Assembly (NCBI GenBank): GCA_036500345.1
Contig: DASYCE010000013.1
Location: forward strand, 1-64,000
Origin: Gemmatimonadales bacterium
GTDB lineage: Bacteria > Gemmatimonadota > Gemmatimonadetes > Gemmatimonadales > GWC2-71-9
Reading direction: 5' to 3'
Length of the DNA: 64,000 nt
The translations under genes and the position numbers were made by a program. The notes beneath the pieces were generated by a model. The model was not told where the DNA came from. It worked only from the letters and a program-made list of their open reading frames with translations, and searched no databases. How positions within the stretch are numbered: position 1 is the stretch's first letter; each line of letters begins with the position of its first letter. Positions 18,531-27,973 of the stretch are shown piece by piece.

Positions 18531-19451
18531 ATGCATCAGACCGCAACGGCGTGTGCACCGGGCTCCATCGGCAACGTGGGGCCCGGGATCGACATTGTCG
18601 GGCTCGCGGTGGCGGGGCTCGGCGACCGTGTCACACTGACCCGCCGCAGCGGGACGGGGATCACAGTCGTCGCCGCGGGACATCCCGATCTGCCGACCGA
18701 TCCCGCGCGTCATTCGAGCGCCATTGCCGCGGCGGCGGTCTTCAGGCGCGCACGTTTCAACGATGGCGTCGACATGGTGGTCGAAAAGGGATTGCCACTC
18801 TCCGGCGGGCAGGGCGGCAGCGCGGCGTCGGCGATCGCCGGGGCGGTGGCGGCAAATCACCTCTGCGACGCGAAGCTCGACACCATTTCCCTGCTCGAAT
18901 GCGGACTCGAAGCCGAATCGACGGTCGCGGGTCACCACGCCGACAACCTTGCACCGGCGCTGCTCGGTGGGTTGATCCTGATCAGGTCGCTCGACCCGAT
19001 TGACCTGGTGCAGCTTCCGGTCCCGCCGCAGTTGCGCATCGTCCTGGTCCATCCGGCGCAGCAGCTTCGCACCAGCACCGCGCGCGCAGCGCTTCCCGAG
19101 ATGATCACACGGGAGATCGCCCTCACGCAGGCAGCCAACATCGCGGCGATGGTTGCTGCGGCGTACCTCGGTGACTTGGCTCTTCTCGGGCGGAGCATCG
19201 ACGATCGGATTGCCGAGCCGGCGCGCCGTCATCTCCTGCCCGGTTTTGACGATGCCAAGCAGGCGTCGCGCGAAGCAGGTGCCCTGGGCTGTTCGATCAG
19301 CGGCGCCGGGCCGACGGTCTTTGCGCTGGTGGATGATGACGAGACTGGCCGGCGCGTCGGCGACGCGATGGTTGCAGCATATCAGCGAGCCGGCGTGGAC
19401 GCGACGGCACGAGTGGAGAAGGTGGACATGAACGGCACGAGGAATGGATGA
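18531..19451 (+). CDS. thrB: Homoserine kinase
   Basis: A 306-residue GHMP-family kinase that phosphorylates homoserine to O-phosphohomoserine for threonine synthesis. The N-terminal CAPGSIGNVGPGIDIVGLAV is characteristic of ThrB. The ATP-binding GHMP motif is present as LPLSGGQGGSAAS (residues 88-100), and the C-terminal motif as GCSISGAGPTVFAL. ATG 18531 begins the conserved region. Its stop overlaps the thrC start (ATGA, 19448-19451), so the two consecutive pathway enzymes are coupled. No homoserine dehydrogenase or aspartokinase gene is in this window. Confidence 0.93.
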   Translation: MHQTATACAPGSIGNVGPGIDIVGLAVAGLGDRVTLTRRSGTGITVVAAGHPDLPTDPARHSSAIAAAAVFRRARFNDGVDMVVEKGLPLSGGQGGSAASAIAGAVAANHLCDAKLDTISLLECGLEAESTVAGHHADNLAPALLGGLILIRSLDPIDLVQLPVPPQLRIVLVHPAQQLRTSTARAALPEMITREIALTQAANIAAMVAAAYLGDLALLGRSIDDRIAEPARRHLLPGFDDAKQASREAGALGCSISGAGPTVFALVDDDETGRRVGDAMVAAYQRAGVDATARVEKVDMNGTRNG

Positions 19452-20716
19452 CCAACGCAGTGTCCTGGCAGCGGTGTGATGATTGCGGACATGAAATCGG
19501 CGAGCTGGAACGCGCCGAACGATGTCCAGTGTGTCGCGGCCTCCTTGCCGTGGTGCATCGTGTCGAGATCGACGGGCTCCGGGCGCGGCTCGACGCCAAT
19601 GGGTCGTCGTCGGGGGTGTGGCGCTTCGGTGAATTGATCATGCCGACTGGTGTGCAGGGTGCGGTGTCGCACCCGGAGGGGAACACGCCACTGCTCGAGC
19701 GCGGCGACATCTCCCGCTGGACCGGCGTGGAGCGCCTGCACCTCAAGCACGAGGGGCACAACCCGACCGGTTCATTCAAGGATCGCGGGATGACGGTCGG
19801 TGTCACGCAGGCGAAGCGGATCGGTGCGCGAATCGTCGGCTGTGCATCGACCGGCAACACGTCGGCGTCGATGGCATCGTACGCCGCACACGCCGGGCTC
19901 GCTGCACTGGTCCTGGTGCCGGACGGACAGGTGGCGCTCGGCAAGCTGACACAGGCGCTCGCGTACGGCGCGCGGACGCTGTTGATCGAGGGCGATTTCG
20001 ACCGCTGCCTGGCGCTGATGCAGGAGGCGAGCGAATCGCTCGGCGTTTATCTCCTCAACTCGATCAATCCATACCGCCTCGAAGGGCAGAAGACGATCGT
20101 CTTCGAGCTGCTGCAGCAGCTCCGGTGGGATCCTCCCGACTGGATCGCACTGCCCGCCGGCAACCTTGGCAACACGTCGGCGTTCGGCAAGGCGATCGAG
20201 GAAGCGTTCGCGTGGGGGCTGATCGATCGCAAGCCACGGATCGCGGCGATCCAGGCGGCAGGGGCTGCGCCGTTCGCGCACGCGTTCGCCCGTGGCTTCG
20301 ATCAACTGATCCCGGTGCACGCCGAGACGGTGGCGAGCGCCATCAAGATCGGGGCGCCGGCATCGTATCAGCGCGCGGTGGCAGCGATCCGGTCGACGAA
20401 CGGTGTCGTTGCCAGCGTGACGGATGCGGAGATCGTCGCGGCGAAGATCGCGATCGATCGTGCCGGCGTGGGATGCGAACCGGGGAGCGCGGCGTCGGTT
20501 GCCGGCGTGCGGCAGCTGCGCGCCAACGGGACGATCGGCGCGAACGAGCGGGTTGTTGCGGTGCTCACCGGCCACATTCTCAAGGACACCGGCATCCTGC
20601 AGCGGATTCACGAAGACGGCGCCGGGCAGTTCGACGGTGCCAATCCGCCGGTTCGCGTTGCGGCGACGGTCGGCGCAATCGGCGAGGCGCTCGACGCGAT
20701 GGTGCGCGGAGGGTAG
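19448..20716 (+). CDS. thrC: Threonine synthase
   Basis: A 422-residue PLP enzyme converting O-phosphohomoserine to threonine. It starts with a zinc-ribbon-like CxxC pair (Cys10/Cys13 and Cys26/Cys29). The catalytic core follows: EGNTPLLERGDIS, the PLP lysine in HNPTGSFKDRGM (Lys111), GCASTGNTSASMASYAAHAG and LPAGNLGNTSAFGKAIEEA. This is the compact thrC class shared with many Gram-positives and archaea rather than the long E. coli type. The start overlaps thrB by 4 nt; 5 nt after its stop comes the next gene. Confidence 0.93.
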   Translation: MTNAVSWQRCDDCGHEIGELERAERCPVCRGLLAVVHRVEIDGLRARLDANGSSSGVWRFGELIMPTGVQGAVSHPEGNTPLLERGDISRWTGVERLHLKHEGHNPTGSFKDRGMTVGVTQAKRIGARIVGCASTGNTSASMASYAAHAGLAALVLVPDGQVALGKLTQALAYGARTLLIEGDFDRCLALMQEASESLGVYLLNSINPYRLEGQKTIVFELLQQLRWDPPDWIALPAGNLGNTSAFGKAIEEAFAWGLIDRKPRIAAIQAAGAAPFAHAFARGFDQLIPVHAETVASAIKIGAPASYQRAVAAIRSTNGVVASVTDAEIVAAKIAIDRAGVGCEPGSAASVAGVRQLRANGTIGANERVVAVLTGHILKDTGILQRIHEDGAGQFDGANPPVRVAATVGAIGEALDAMVRGG

Positions 20717-20721
20717 CGAGT

Positions 20722-22554
20722 TTGCGTCGAGGCCGGTGGATACTCCTCGCGCTGGCAACGACGCTGGTACACGGCGCATCCGCGCAACGCCGCATCGCCG
20801 CGACGCTCGACACCGTCTTCATCATCCCGGGTTCGCATCTCGACATCGGGTTCACGGCGCCGATCAACGATGTGCGGCGCGAGCGGATCGCGATCCTCGA
20901 TCGCGCGATCGACCTCGCCACACGCGATCCGCATTTTGTCTGGTTCGAAGAGGGAGGCTGGTCGGTCGAAGCGTGGCTCGACCAGTATCACCACGACCCG
21001 GCGCGGATCGCCCGGTTGCGCGATCTCGTGGTGCACCACCGGATCGGCATCGGCGCCACGTTGCTCTCGCCGCATGCGGCGGCGTTTCCCGCCGCCCTGC
21101 ATCTCCTCACCATGCATCTCGACCGCGTGCAGCAGGAACTCGGCGTCCGCCCCAGCGTCGCGGTGATCAATGACGTGCCGGCGATTCCGGAGGCGATGAT
21201 CGACGCGCTCGCGACCCACGGCATTCATTACCTGCTGATGGGTCCGAACTTCAACTTCACGCCGCCATTGCCGGCTGCCATGACGCGGGACCCGTTCTAT
21301 TGGGAATCGTCGCGGGGCAACCGTGTCCTGGTGGCGATCGATCCGAAGGGGTATGGCGACGCGCTCACCAACTGGCTCCTCCCGCCCGACTGCATTCGCC
21401 ATCTCGACCCGCAGGAGTTCCCGGCAAGCCTGAGTGATGACAGCATCCTCACCCTCGGTGTGGCGCGCCAGCTCTCGGCGTGGGCAGGCCACGAGCCGTT
21501 CGGAATCATCCAGCATTCATCGGACAATGGCAGTCCCGATTGCGCAGCAACGCTCGACGCCGCGGCAGTGCGGTGGAATCGACGGCGCGGCGTTCCGCGG
21601 CTGGTGATCACCACGCCCGAGCAGTACTTCCACGATCTCGAGGCGCGCGTGGGATCACAGCTTGCGGTGCGCCGTGGCGAGTGGGGCGGTGACTGGGACC
21701 TGCTGCGAGCGAGCGAACCGGTGTGGAGCTGGAGGTTGCGGAAAGCGATCGCTGCGCTCACGCCGGCGTCGTCACGGGAGTTGCTGCTCGCCGCTGCGAC
21801 GGTGACCGATCACAATATCGGGCTCGGCCCGCGGTGGATGGACGGCGTTCCCGAGCAGGTTGCCGAAGCGCACGTGGCGCAGGTGGCGGAGCTGTACCGG
21901 ACCGTGGTCCGCGGGGCGCTGGGCGAGCGCGGGTTGACGATGGTTCCCCCGGCAATTGCGGCCCCGCCTGCCGGTCCGTGGCCCGACGCGTGGCGGCAAA
22001 TCGTCGGTGACCAGCGCGACGCGGCACGAGTGCGTGCGGGAGTGTCATTCATCTATCCGCTGGTGCCCCCTGACGCTCCAGCGATGCCGACGCCGGTCAC
22101 CGTGCGTGCCGACGCGCAGCGACTGGTGATCCACACCGCCATCGATCGGGTCGCACTGGAGCAGGCGATCGGTCCCCGCTACCAGGCGGTGATCGACATC
22201 ACCTTGCGCGCGCCGCCGGCATCGGTCCGACTTGCCCCGCGCAACTCTCCCGCGGCGCGGGCCGGACACTGGCTGACGGGAATGCCCGATCCGCGCGTCG
22301 TGGCACCCGACGGTGTCGTGGTGAACGGCCCGCAGTGGTCGATCGAAGCGAGTGGGCCGCTGATCATCGGATGGACCCTCGCCGCCGATGCGCACGACCC
22401 GTCGATCACGCACCTGCAGGCGCTTGCGGTGGTGCACGCGGTGGAGGGAACGGTCGCCGGCGGGCAGCATGTCCGAGGGCGATTTGATCAGATGTATCCC
22501 GGCGAGCCGCCGACGCCGGTCTTCGATCTCGAACTGCACCGGTTGCCGAAGTAG
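20722..22554 (+). CDS. Secreted GH38-like / DUF5054-like protein
   Basis: A 610-residue exported protein whose N-terminus after the signal peptide (ending HGASAQ) reads FIIPGSHLDIGFTAP. This matches the metal-binding His-x-Asp region of the GH38 alpha-mannosidase catalytic fold as seen in DUF5054-type proteins. Supporting segments are HFVWFEEGGWSVEAWLDQY, VAVINDVPAIPEAMIDAL, RRGEWGGDWDLLRASEPVW and VTDHNIGLGPRWMD. Starting at TTG 20722 gives a clean signal peptide; GGAGGG (20708-20713) is 8 nt upstream. A zinc-dependent glycosidase is likely, with unknown substrate. Its place directly behind thrBC is unexplained; it is convergent with the amine oxidase gene. Confidence 0.65.
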   Translation: MRRGRWILLALATTLVHGASAQRRIAATLDTVFIIPGSHLDIGFTAPINDVRRERIAILDRAIDLATRDPHFVWFEEGGWSVEAWLDQYHHDPARIARLRDLVVHHRIGIGATLLSPHAAAFPAALHLLTMHLDRVQQELGVRPSVAVINDVPAIPEAMIDALATHGIHYLLMGPNFNFTPPLPAAMTRDPFYWESSRGNRVLVAIDPKGYGDALTNWLLPPDCIRHLDPQEFPASLSDDSILTLGVARQLSAWAGHEPFGIIQHSSDNGSPDCAATLDAAAVRWNRRRGVPRLVITTPEQYFHDLEARVGSQLAVRRGEWGGDWDLLRASEPVWSWRLRKAIAALTPASSRELLLAAATVTDHNIGLGPRWMDGVPEQVAEAHVAQVAELYRTVVRGALGERGLTMVPPAIAAPPAGPWPDAWRQIVGDQRDAARVRAGVSFIYPLVPPDAPAMPTPVTVRADAQRLVIHTAIDRVALEQAIGPRYQAVIDITLRAPPASVRLAPRNSPAARAGHWLTGMPDPRVVAPDGVVVNGPQWSIEASGPLIIGWTLAADAHDPSITHLQALAVVHAVEGTVAGGQHVRGRFDQMYPGEPPTPVFDLELHRLPK

Positions 22555-22557
22555 CGG

Positions 22558-23850
22558 TCAGCGCGAGTCGAGTACTTCCTGCGCGGCGCGCCACCCCGAT
22601 TGAATTGCTCCATCCATCGTGGCGTTCGACCCTTCACCACATGTCGCCTCGCCCGCGAAGAAGAGCGTGTCGTCCAGCGGAGCGGCGAGAATCCCGTGCG
22701 CATCCAGACCGTCCACCGCCACCCAGCTGTATGCGCCGCGACTGAGCGGGTCACTGATCCAGTCGTGGTAGTGCCAGGTGCGGAGGCGTTCTCGCACCTG
22801 GTTCACCGGCCGGCCGAGTGCGTGCGCCAATGAGATCATGGCATCCTCACGGAGAACGTCCGCACCGCGCACCGCTGCGTGCGTCGATGGCGGACCGCCG
22901 ATCCAGCCGGTAATGACCGGCGACTCCTCGTCCGCCGGTGTCCACCAGGTCGGAATCGACTGGGTGTAATCCTGGAAGAACAGCGCATCGCGCAGCTCGG
23001 GGACCTCACGCCAGATCGGGCGATCGAACTGGAGGAGGAGTTTCGTCACCGGTCCCATCTGAAGCGTGTCGAAGGCATGGCGCTTCATGGTGAGTGCGGG
23101 CGAGAAGTTGACGGCGCCGTGCAAGTCTGCGGGTACCGCGAGGAGCGAAATCGGGATCGTGACGAGGAGGATCGGCGCGCTGACCGTCTCGACGCGACCG
23201 TGGTGCGACAGGTCGAGGTCGACATCCCCTCGCTGCCACCGGACGGCAAGCGCCAGTGACTCCAGTCGCAGGTCGGTATCCGGCGCGAGCGACCGGCGCA
23301 TCGCATCAATGAGAGCACCGAGTCCGCCGGGTGCCCGACATGACGCGGCGCCCGCGGGTTCGTTCGCTTCCACTTCGAGAAACCATCGGAGGCTCAGTCG
23401 TTCCGGATCGGCTGCGTGAAAACCCTGGACGTAACCGAGGAGGTCATTGCGCTCGCGTTCGAACTTGTCATCGGCGCAACAGGCATCGAGCGCCGCGCGA
23501 AGCGAGATGTCACCGGCGACCGGCGGCCGGAGCTTCGATCGGAGGGAAACAGCCTCCTCCCGATCCCAGTCGATCGGGACCAGCGCCGCTCCTTCGCGCC
23601 GGACAAACTCCCCCGGGGACTGCGCCACGTCGGCGCCGGCCTTTCGCAGCAGCTGGTGGACCGGTCCATCGTGGTCGAGCCATTCCGGTCCGAGTTCGAT
23701 CGGCACCCCCTCAGACCGCACCGGCCATGCACGGCCTCCGATCCGGTCACGGGCTTCGACAATCGTCACGGCCATGCCGGCCTCCCCGAGACGTGCCGCC
23801 GCCGCGAGTCCGGAAAGACCAGCACCAAGAATGATGATATCGCTCGACAT
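22558..23850 (-). CDS. Flavin-containing amine oxidoreductase
   Basis: A 430-residue FAD enzyme of the monoamine oxidase/phytoene desaturase superfamily. The dinucleotide-binding motif IIILGAGLSGLAAAARL (GAGLSG at residues 9-14) opens the protein and is followed by the second FAD motif VEARDRIGGRAW. The C-terminal FAD-binding region includes LFFAGEATCGEGSNATMDGAIQSGWRAAQEVL. The middle substrate domain is specific to this subfamily and does not reveal the amine. No signal peptide, so cytoplasmic. It is divergent from the M1 peptidase gene over 102 nt, which contains a TATGCT element on the minus strand that may be its -10. Confidence 0.88.
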   Translation of the reverse strand: MSSDIIILGAGLSGLAAAARLGEAGMAVTIVEARDRIGGRAWPVRSEGVPIELGPEWLDHDGPVHQLLRKAGADVAQSPGEFVRREGAALVPIDWDREEAVSLRSKLRPPVAGDISLRAALDACCADDKFERERNDLLGYVQGFHAADPERLSLRWFLEVEANEPAGAASCRAPGGLGALIDAMRRSLAPDTDLRLESLALAVRWQRGDVDLDLSHHGRVETVSAPILLVTIPISLLAVPADLHGAVNFSPALTMKRHAFDTLQMGPVTKLLLQFDRPIWREVPELRDALFFQDYTQSIPTWWTPADEESPVITGWIGGPPSTHAAVRGADVLREDAMISLAHALGRPVNQVRERLRTWHYHDWISDPLSRGAYSWVAVDGLDAHGILAAPLDDTLFFAGEATCGEGSNATMDGAIQSGWRAAQEVLDSR

Positions 23851-23952
23851 GATTCCGCCGCGACAGGTTGTCTCTCAGACGTCCAGTACGCCGTCACTGG
23901 CACGACGAGTAGCATAGGTTCCAGTGGGGCTCAGTTTTCCAGCGAGGTCAAG

Positions 23953-26403
23953 ATGCGCAACTCGTGGTTCCTCCGGGCAGTATTGGTGCTGGTCGTTCCG
24001 ATCAGCGCGTGGGCACAGGCGCCGCAATCAAACCAGGCGTTGATGGCCAACGACCATTACACGCGATCGCACGACTACGACCTGGTCCATCAGCGCATTG
24101 CAGTGTCGCATTTCGACTGGACCGCGTTGTCATTCGAGGGAACGGTGACCACGACGCTGATCGCAAGGCGCCCCGCGCTCGACTCGATCATCCTCGACGA
24201 GGGCGCGCTTCTCCGCAATACCACCGTCACCGATCGCAGCGGCGCCGCACTCGTGACCACGCGCGCCGGCGACACGGTCGTCGTGAAGCCGCGACGGCCG
24301 CTCCCATTCGGCGACACGCTGGTCTTCACCATCGCATATCACGGGACGATCAAGAACGGGGACGGGTTGACGTTCATCACGAACGATGGCCAGGAACATC
24401 GCCCCGACCAGATCTGGAGTCAGGGGGAGGACCACAACAACCATGACTGGTTCCCCACCTACGACTTTCCCAACGACAAGATGACGTGGGAGTTGAGCGC
24501 GACGGTGCCCATCGCGGACCTGGCCGTTTCCAATGGGCGGCTGGTCTCGAACGTGGTGTCGGGAGCGACCCGCACCATGACCTGGAGCCAGGAGTCACCG
24601 TCGGCGACGTACCTCGTGTCACTCGTCGTCGCACCGCTTGCCGTCGTGCACGACCGGTGGAACGGGGTACCGGTCGACTACTACACCTATCACGAGGACA
24701 GCACCCGCGCGTGGCAGCTCTTTCACGTCACGCCGGACATGATCGATACGTATTCGCGTCTCACCGGCATCCGGTACCCGTGGGCGAAGTATGCCCAGAC
24801 GACCGTCGCCGACTTCTTTGGCGGGATGGAGAACGTCAGTGCCACGACGCTGGTCGACTGGCTCCCCGCTGCCCGCGATTACGTCGACCGGCCGTGGTAC
24901 CAGTACATCCTCATTCCGCACGAACTCGCGCATCAGTGGTTCGGCGACTACGTCACCACCGAGAACTGGGCCAACATGTGGCTCAACGAGGGGTTCGCCG
25001 AGTTCATGCCGGGCCAATACTGGGGGAGCAAGCTTGGCGCACATGCCGAGGAGGATTACTACGCCGATGAATACCGGCAGTTCGAGCAGACCGAGCACCA
25101 GCGGTCGATGCCGCTGGCGTCACTCGGGTCGAACAACATCTATCCCAAGGGTGCACTGGTACTCGAGATGCTCAAGGAATATCTCGGCGCCGAGCGCTTC
25201 TGGGCATCGATCCACACCTACCTGACGGAGCACGCCCTCGGCAACGCGACGTCGGATGACCTGCGCCAGGCGGTCCTCACGGCAACCGGAGAGAATCTTG
25301 ACTGGTTCTGGTCGGAGTGGGTCTACGGTGCGGGGATGCCGCACATCACCGTGAGTGCGTCGTACGATTCGTCGCGCGCGACCGTGGCCCTCGCCATCAA
25401 GCAGACGCAGGTCGATTCATTCCACGTCGACAGCACCGGCCGGATCTTCAACACGCCACAAGCGTTCGAGATGCCGGTCGACATCCGGGTCGCGTTCGCC
25501 GGCGGCGAAGTGACGCAGCGAGTGCAGATCGCGGGACGCGAGCAGCAGGTCGTCATCCGGGGCGTCCGAAGCGCGCCGACGATGGTCCTCTTCGATGACG
25601 GAAACCGGATGGTGAAGGAGCTGTCGTTCGATCAGCCGGTGTCGTGGCTCGCCAATGAGCTTCGGCTCGATCCCGATCTCTGGGATCGGCAATGGGCGAT
25701 CGGGCAGCTTGGCCTGCATCGCGAGGACGCCGGTGCGGTCGCTGCGCTGACGCAGGCGGCCACCGGAAGTGACTATTACCTGACGCGAGTCCAGGCGGTC
25801 GGCGCGTTGGCGGATGTTCCCGGCCCCGCCGCCGCCGCTGCGATCGCGGAAGCATCACACGACACGTCTGCGGCGGTTCGCGTTGCGGCGATCCGGGCGG
25901 CGGGCAGCGCAGGCGGGGAGTCGGTCGCGACGCTGGCGCGGTCGGCGTTCACGCACGACGCCAGCGATCAGGTGCGGGCCGCCGCCGTCGCCACGCTGGT
26001 GCACGTCGATCCGGGCCATGCGCACGATGCGCTCGCCACGGCACTCGGCACGCCATCGTACCGCGACGCCATCGATGACGCGGCGTTGCAAGGGGTGGCA
26101 CAGACCAACGACACCTCACTGATTGCCGCGGTGGACGCGCTCAGCGGCCATGAAGAGACGCCGGTGCATGTGCTCGCGGTGCTCGGCGCGCGAGGCAACA
26201 CGCACGCGCTCGATCTCGTCACGGCGCACCTCAACGACAAGCGGACCGCCGTGCGCCGGTGGACGGTCAGCGCCTTCGAGAATACCATGCCGCGAGTCAA
26301 CAAGGCGGTCGCATTGCAGCGATTGCAGGGAGCGCTCCCGACGCTGACGTACGCCGACACTCGCGCGCAAGTGGTCGCGCTGATCGCAACGCTGCAGAAG
26401 TAG
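23953..26403 (+). CDS. Exported M1 family metallopeptidase with C-terminal HEAT repeats
   Basis: An 816-residue secreted aminopeptidase N-like enzyme. A signal peptide (ending ISAWAQ) precedes the beta-sandwich N-domain. The exopeptidase motif GGMEN is at 290-294, and the zinc site HELAH is at 323-327 with the third ligand Glu346 in NEGFAE. The catalytic domain ends near residue 480. After a linker, about residues 590-810 form HEAT/ARM-like helical repeats (for example RVQAVGALADVPGPAAAAAI and AVRVAAIRAAGSAGGESVATL), replacing the usual ERAP-type C-domain. ATG 23953 starts the signal peptide; an upstream open frame overlaps the divergent gene. The glycosylase gene follows after 13 nt. Confidence 0.92.
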   Translation: MRNSWFLRAVLVLVVPISAWAQAPQSNQALMANDHYTRSHDYDLVHQRIAVSHFDWTALSFEGTVTTTLIARRPALDSIILDEGALLRNTTVTDRSGAALVTTRAGDTVVVKPRRPLPFGDTLVFTIAYHGTIKNGDGLTFITNDGQEHRPDQIWSQGEDHNNHDWFPTYDFPNDKMTWELSATVPIADLAVSNGRLVSNVVSGATRTMTWSQESPSATYLVSLVVAPLAVVHDRWNGVPVDYYTYHEDSTRAWQLFHVTPDMIDTYSRLTGIRYPWAKYAQTTVADFFGGMENVSATTLVDWLPAARDYVDRPWYQYILIPHELAHQWFGDYVTTENWANMWLNEGFAEFMPGQYWGSKLGAHAEEDYYADEYRQFEQTEHQRSMPLASLGSNNIYPKGALVLEMLKEYLGAERFWASIHTYLTEHALGNATSDDLRQAVLTATGENLDWFWSEWVYGAGMPHITVSASYDSSRATVALAIKQTQVDSFHVDSTGRIFNTPQAFEMPVDIRVAFAGGEVTQRVQIAGREQQVVIRGVRSAPTMVLFDDGNRMVKELSFDQPVSWLANELRLDPDLWDRQWAIGQLGLHREDAGAVAALTQAATGSDYYLTRVQAVGALADVPGPAAAAAIAEASHDTSAAVRVAAIRAAGSAGGESVATLARSAFTHDASDQVRAAAVATLVHVDPGHAHDALATALGTPSYRDAIDDAALQGVAQTNDTSLIAAVDALSGHEETPVHVLAVLGARGNTHALDLVTAHLNDKRTAVRRWTVSAFENTMPRVNKAVALQRLQGALPTLTYADTRAQVVALIATLQK

Positions 26404-26416
26404 CGGCCGGTCGCCC

Positions 26417-27301
26417 GTGCCAGAACTTCCCGACATCACGGTCTATCTCGAACAGATCGACCGCGTGGCCGGAGGCGAGGTACTGGAACGGTTCGAGCTG
26501 TACAACCCCTTCGTCCTTCGCTCGGTTGACCCGGCTCCGTCCGAGTTGATCGGCGCGCAGCTGGAATCGACCGCGCGGATCGGCAAGCAGATCGTCCTCG
26601 GCTTCGAGGGCGACCGGTACGCAGTGATTCACCTGATGATCGCGGGCCGCCTGCGATGGAGACTGCCCGGAAAGCGGATCGCGGGGAAGCTGGCGCTCGC
26701 CGCGTGGACCTTTGCCGGTGGCACCCTCTACCTCACCGAAGCGGGGACGACCCGGCGCGCCGGGATTCATCTGGTGCGCGGCGCGGCAGCCCTTGCGGCG
26801 TTCGACCGCGGCGGACTCGATGCGCTGACGCTCGACGCGCCGGCGTTCATCGCGCGATTGCGCTCGGAAAACCACACCCTCAAGCGCGCCCTCACCGATC
26901 CACGACTCTTCAGCGGAATCGGGAACGCCTATTCCGATGAAATCCTGCACCGGGCCAGACTGTCACCGCTGCTGCTGACCTCGCGGATGACGGACCAGCA
27001 GGCGATGACGTTGCACCACGCGACCGGCGCGACGCTGGTCGAATGGACCGATCGCCTTCGCCGCGACGCTGGCGACCTCTTTCCGGAGGAGGTCACCGCC
27101 TTTCGGGACGGAATGGCAGTCCACGGGCGATTCAAGCTTCCCTGCCCCGATTGCGGCACGCCGGTGCAACGGATCCGGTATGCGTCCAACGAGACGAATT
27201 ACTGCCCCACGTGCCAGACCGGCGGAATCCTCCTCGCCGATCGCGCCATGTCACGGCTCCTCCGCGAAGACTGGCCGCGAACCCTCGGCGAGGAGAGCTG
27301 A
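26417..27301 (+). CDS. Fpg/Nei family DNA glycosylase
   Basis: A 294-residue DNA glycosylase/AP lyase for oxidised bases. After removal of the initiator residue, Pro-Glu-Leu-Pro supplies the catalytic proline and glutamate. The fifth position is Asp (PELPD) rather than the Glu of classical Fpg, as in a PELPDIxVY subgroup. The helix-two-turn-helix region SGIGNAYSDEILHRARLSP is conserved, and the C-terminal zinc finger has two CxxC pairs (CPDCG and CPTCQ). The substrate could be Fpg-like (8-oxoG) or Nei-like (pyrimidine). GTG 26417 is the only start that gives the required N-terminal proline. Confidence 0.88.
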   Translation: MPELPDITVYLEQIDRVAGGEVLERFELYNPFVLRSVDPAPSELIGAQLESTARIGKQIVLGFEGDRYAVIHLMIAGRLRWRLPGKRIAGKLALAAWTFAGGTLYLTEAGTTRRAGIHLVRGAAALAAFDRGGLDALTLDAPAFIARLRSENHTLKRALTDPRLFSGIGNAYSDEILHRARLSPLLLTSRMTDQQAMTLHHATGATLVEWTDRLRRDAGDLFPEEVTAFRDGMAVHGRFKLPCPDCGTPVQRIRYASNETNYCPTCQTGGILLADRAMSRLLREDWPRTLGEES

Positions 27302-27391
27302 GGCCGCGGGGACGCGCCCCTTACCGCCTTCCCGCGCGAGCGATACCTTCTCCCCATCGCAGTACATCCAATCACAATCCCGGAGGAACCA

Positions 27392-27973
27392 GTGAATCTG
27401 GCCGATCGTGTGAAGTCGATTCTGCTCACGCCGCGAAGCGAGTGGCGAGTGATCGATGCGGAGCCCGCGACAGTGGGTTCGCTGTACACGACGTACATCC
27501 TCCCGCTGGGTGCGATTCCGGCGGTGGCAACACTCATCGGATTCTCTCTCGTCGGCACCAGCATTCTGGGATCATCGTTCCGGATTCCCTTCGGGAGCGG
27601 AATCGAATGGGCGGTCTCGCAGTACGTCAGCACGCTGGTGGGTGTCTTCATCCTGGCGCTCATCATCGATGCGCTGGCGCCGACGTTCGGTGGCACCCAG
27701 AACCGGGTGCAGGCGCTCAAGGTGGCGGCATACTCGATGACCGCGGTGTGGCTCTGCGGGATCTTCTATCTCCTCCCGTCGCTCGCTCCGCTCGGCATCC
27801 TGGGTCTCTACTCGCTCTTCCTCCTCTTCCTCGGATTGCCGGTGCTGATGAAGGCGCCGGAGGACAAGGCGCTCGGCTACACCATCGTCAGTTGCATCGC
27901 AGCCATCGTGATCTTCGTGATCATGCGGACAATCACCGCGCGCTTCGGATACATGACCGCGATGACGCCGTGA
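27392..27973 (+). CDS. Yip1 domain membrane protein
   Basis: A 193-residue inner-membrane protein of the Yip1 family. The soluble start MNLADRVKSILLTPRSEWRV, with its LTPRxEW motif, is diagnostic for bacterial Yip1 proteins. It is followed by about five hydrophobic helices. Function in bacteria is unknown. GTG 27392 has a good ribosome-binding site (GGAGGA, 27382-27387). A TACCTT string near 27345 may be its -10. The stop overlaps the MFS gene start by 4 nt, which starts a three-gene unit with the MFS transporter and an acyltransferase. Confidence 0.87.
   Translation: MNLADRVKSILLTPRSEWRVIDAEPATVGSLYTTYILPLGAIPAVATLIGFSLVGTSILGSSFRIPFGSGIEWAVSQYVSTLVGVFILALIIDALAPTFGGTQNRVQALKVAAYSMTAVWLCGIFYLLPSLAPLGILGLYSLFLLFLGLPVLMKAPEDKALGYTIVSCIAAIVIFVIMRTITARFGYMTAMTP

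Noticed and set aside
27043-27969. Upstream extension of the spinster-like MFS frame
   Set aside because: It overlaps the glycosylase and Yip1 genes in another frame and reads as Arg/Pro-rich nonsense; the GTG at 27970 overlapping the Yip1 stop is consistent with the other operon junctions.
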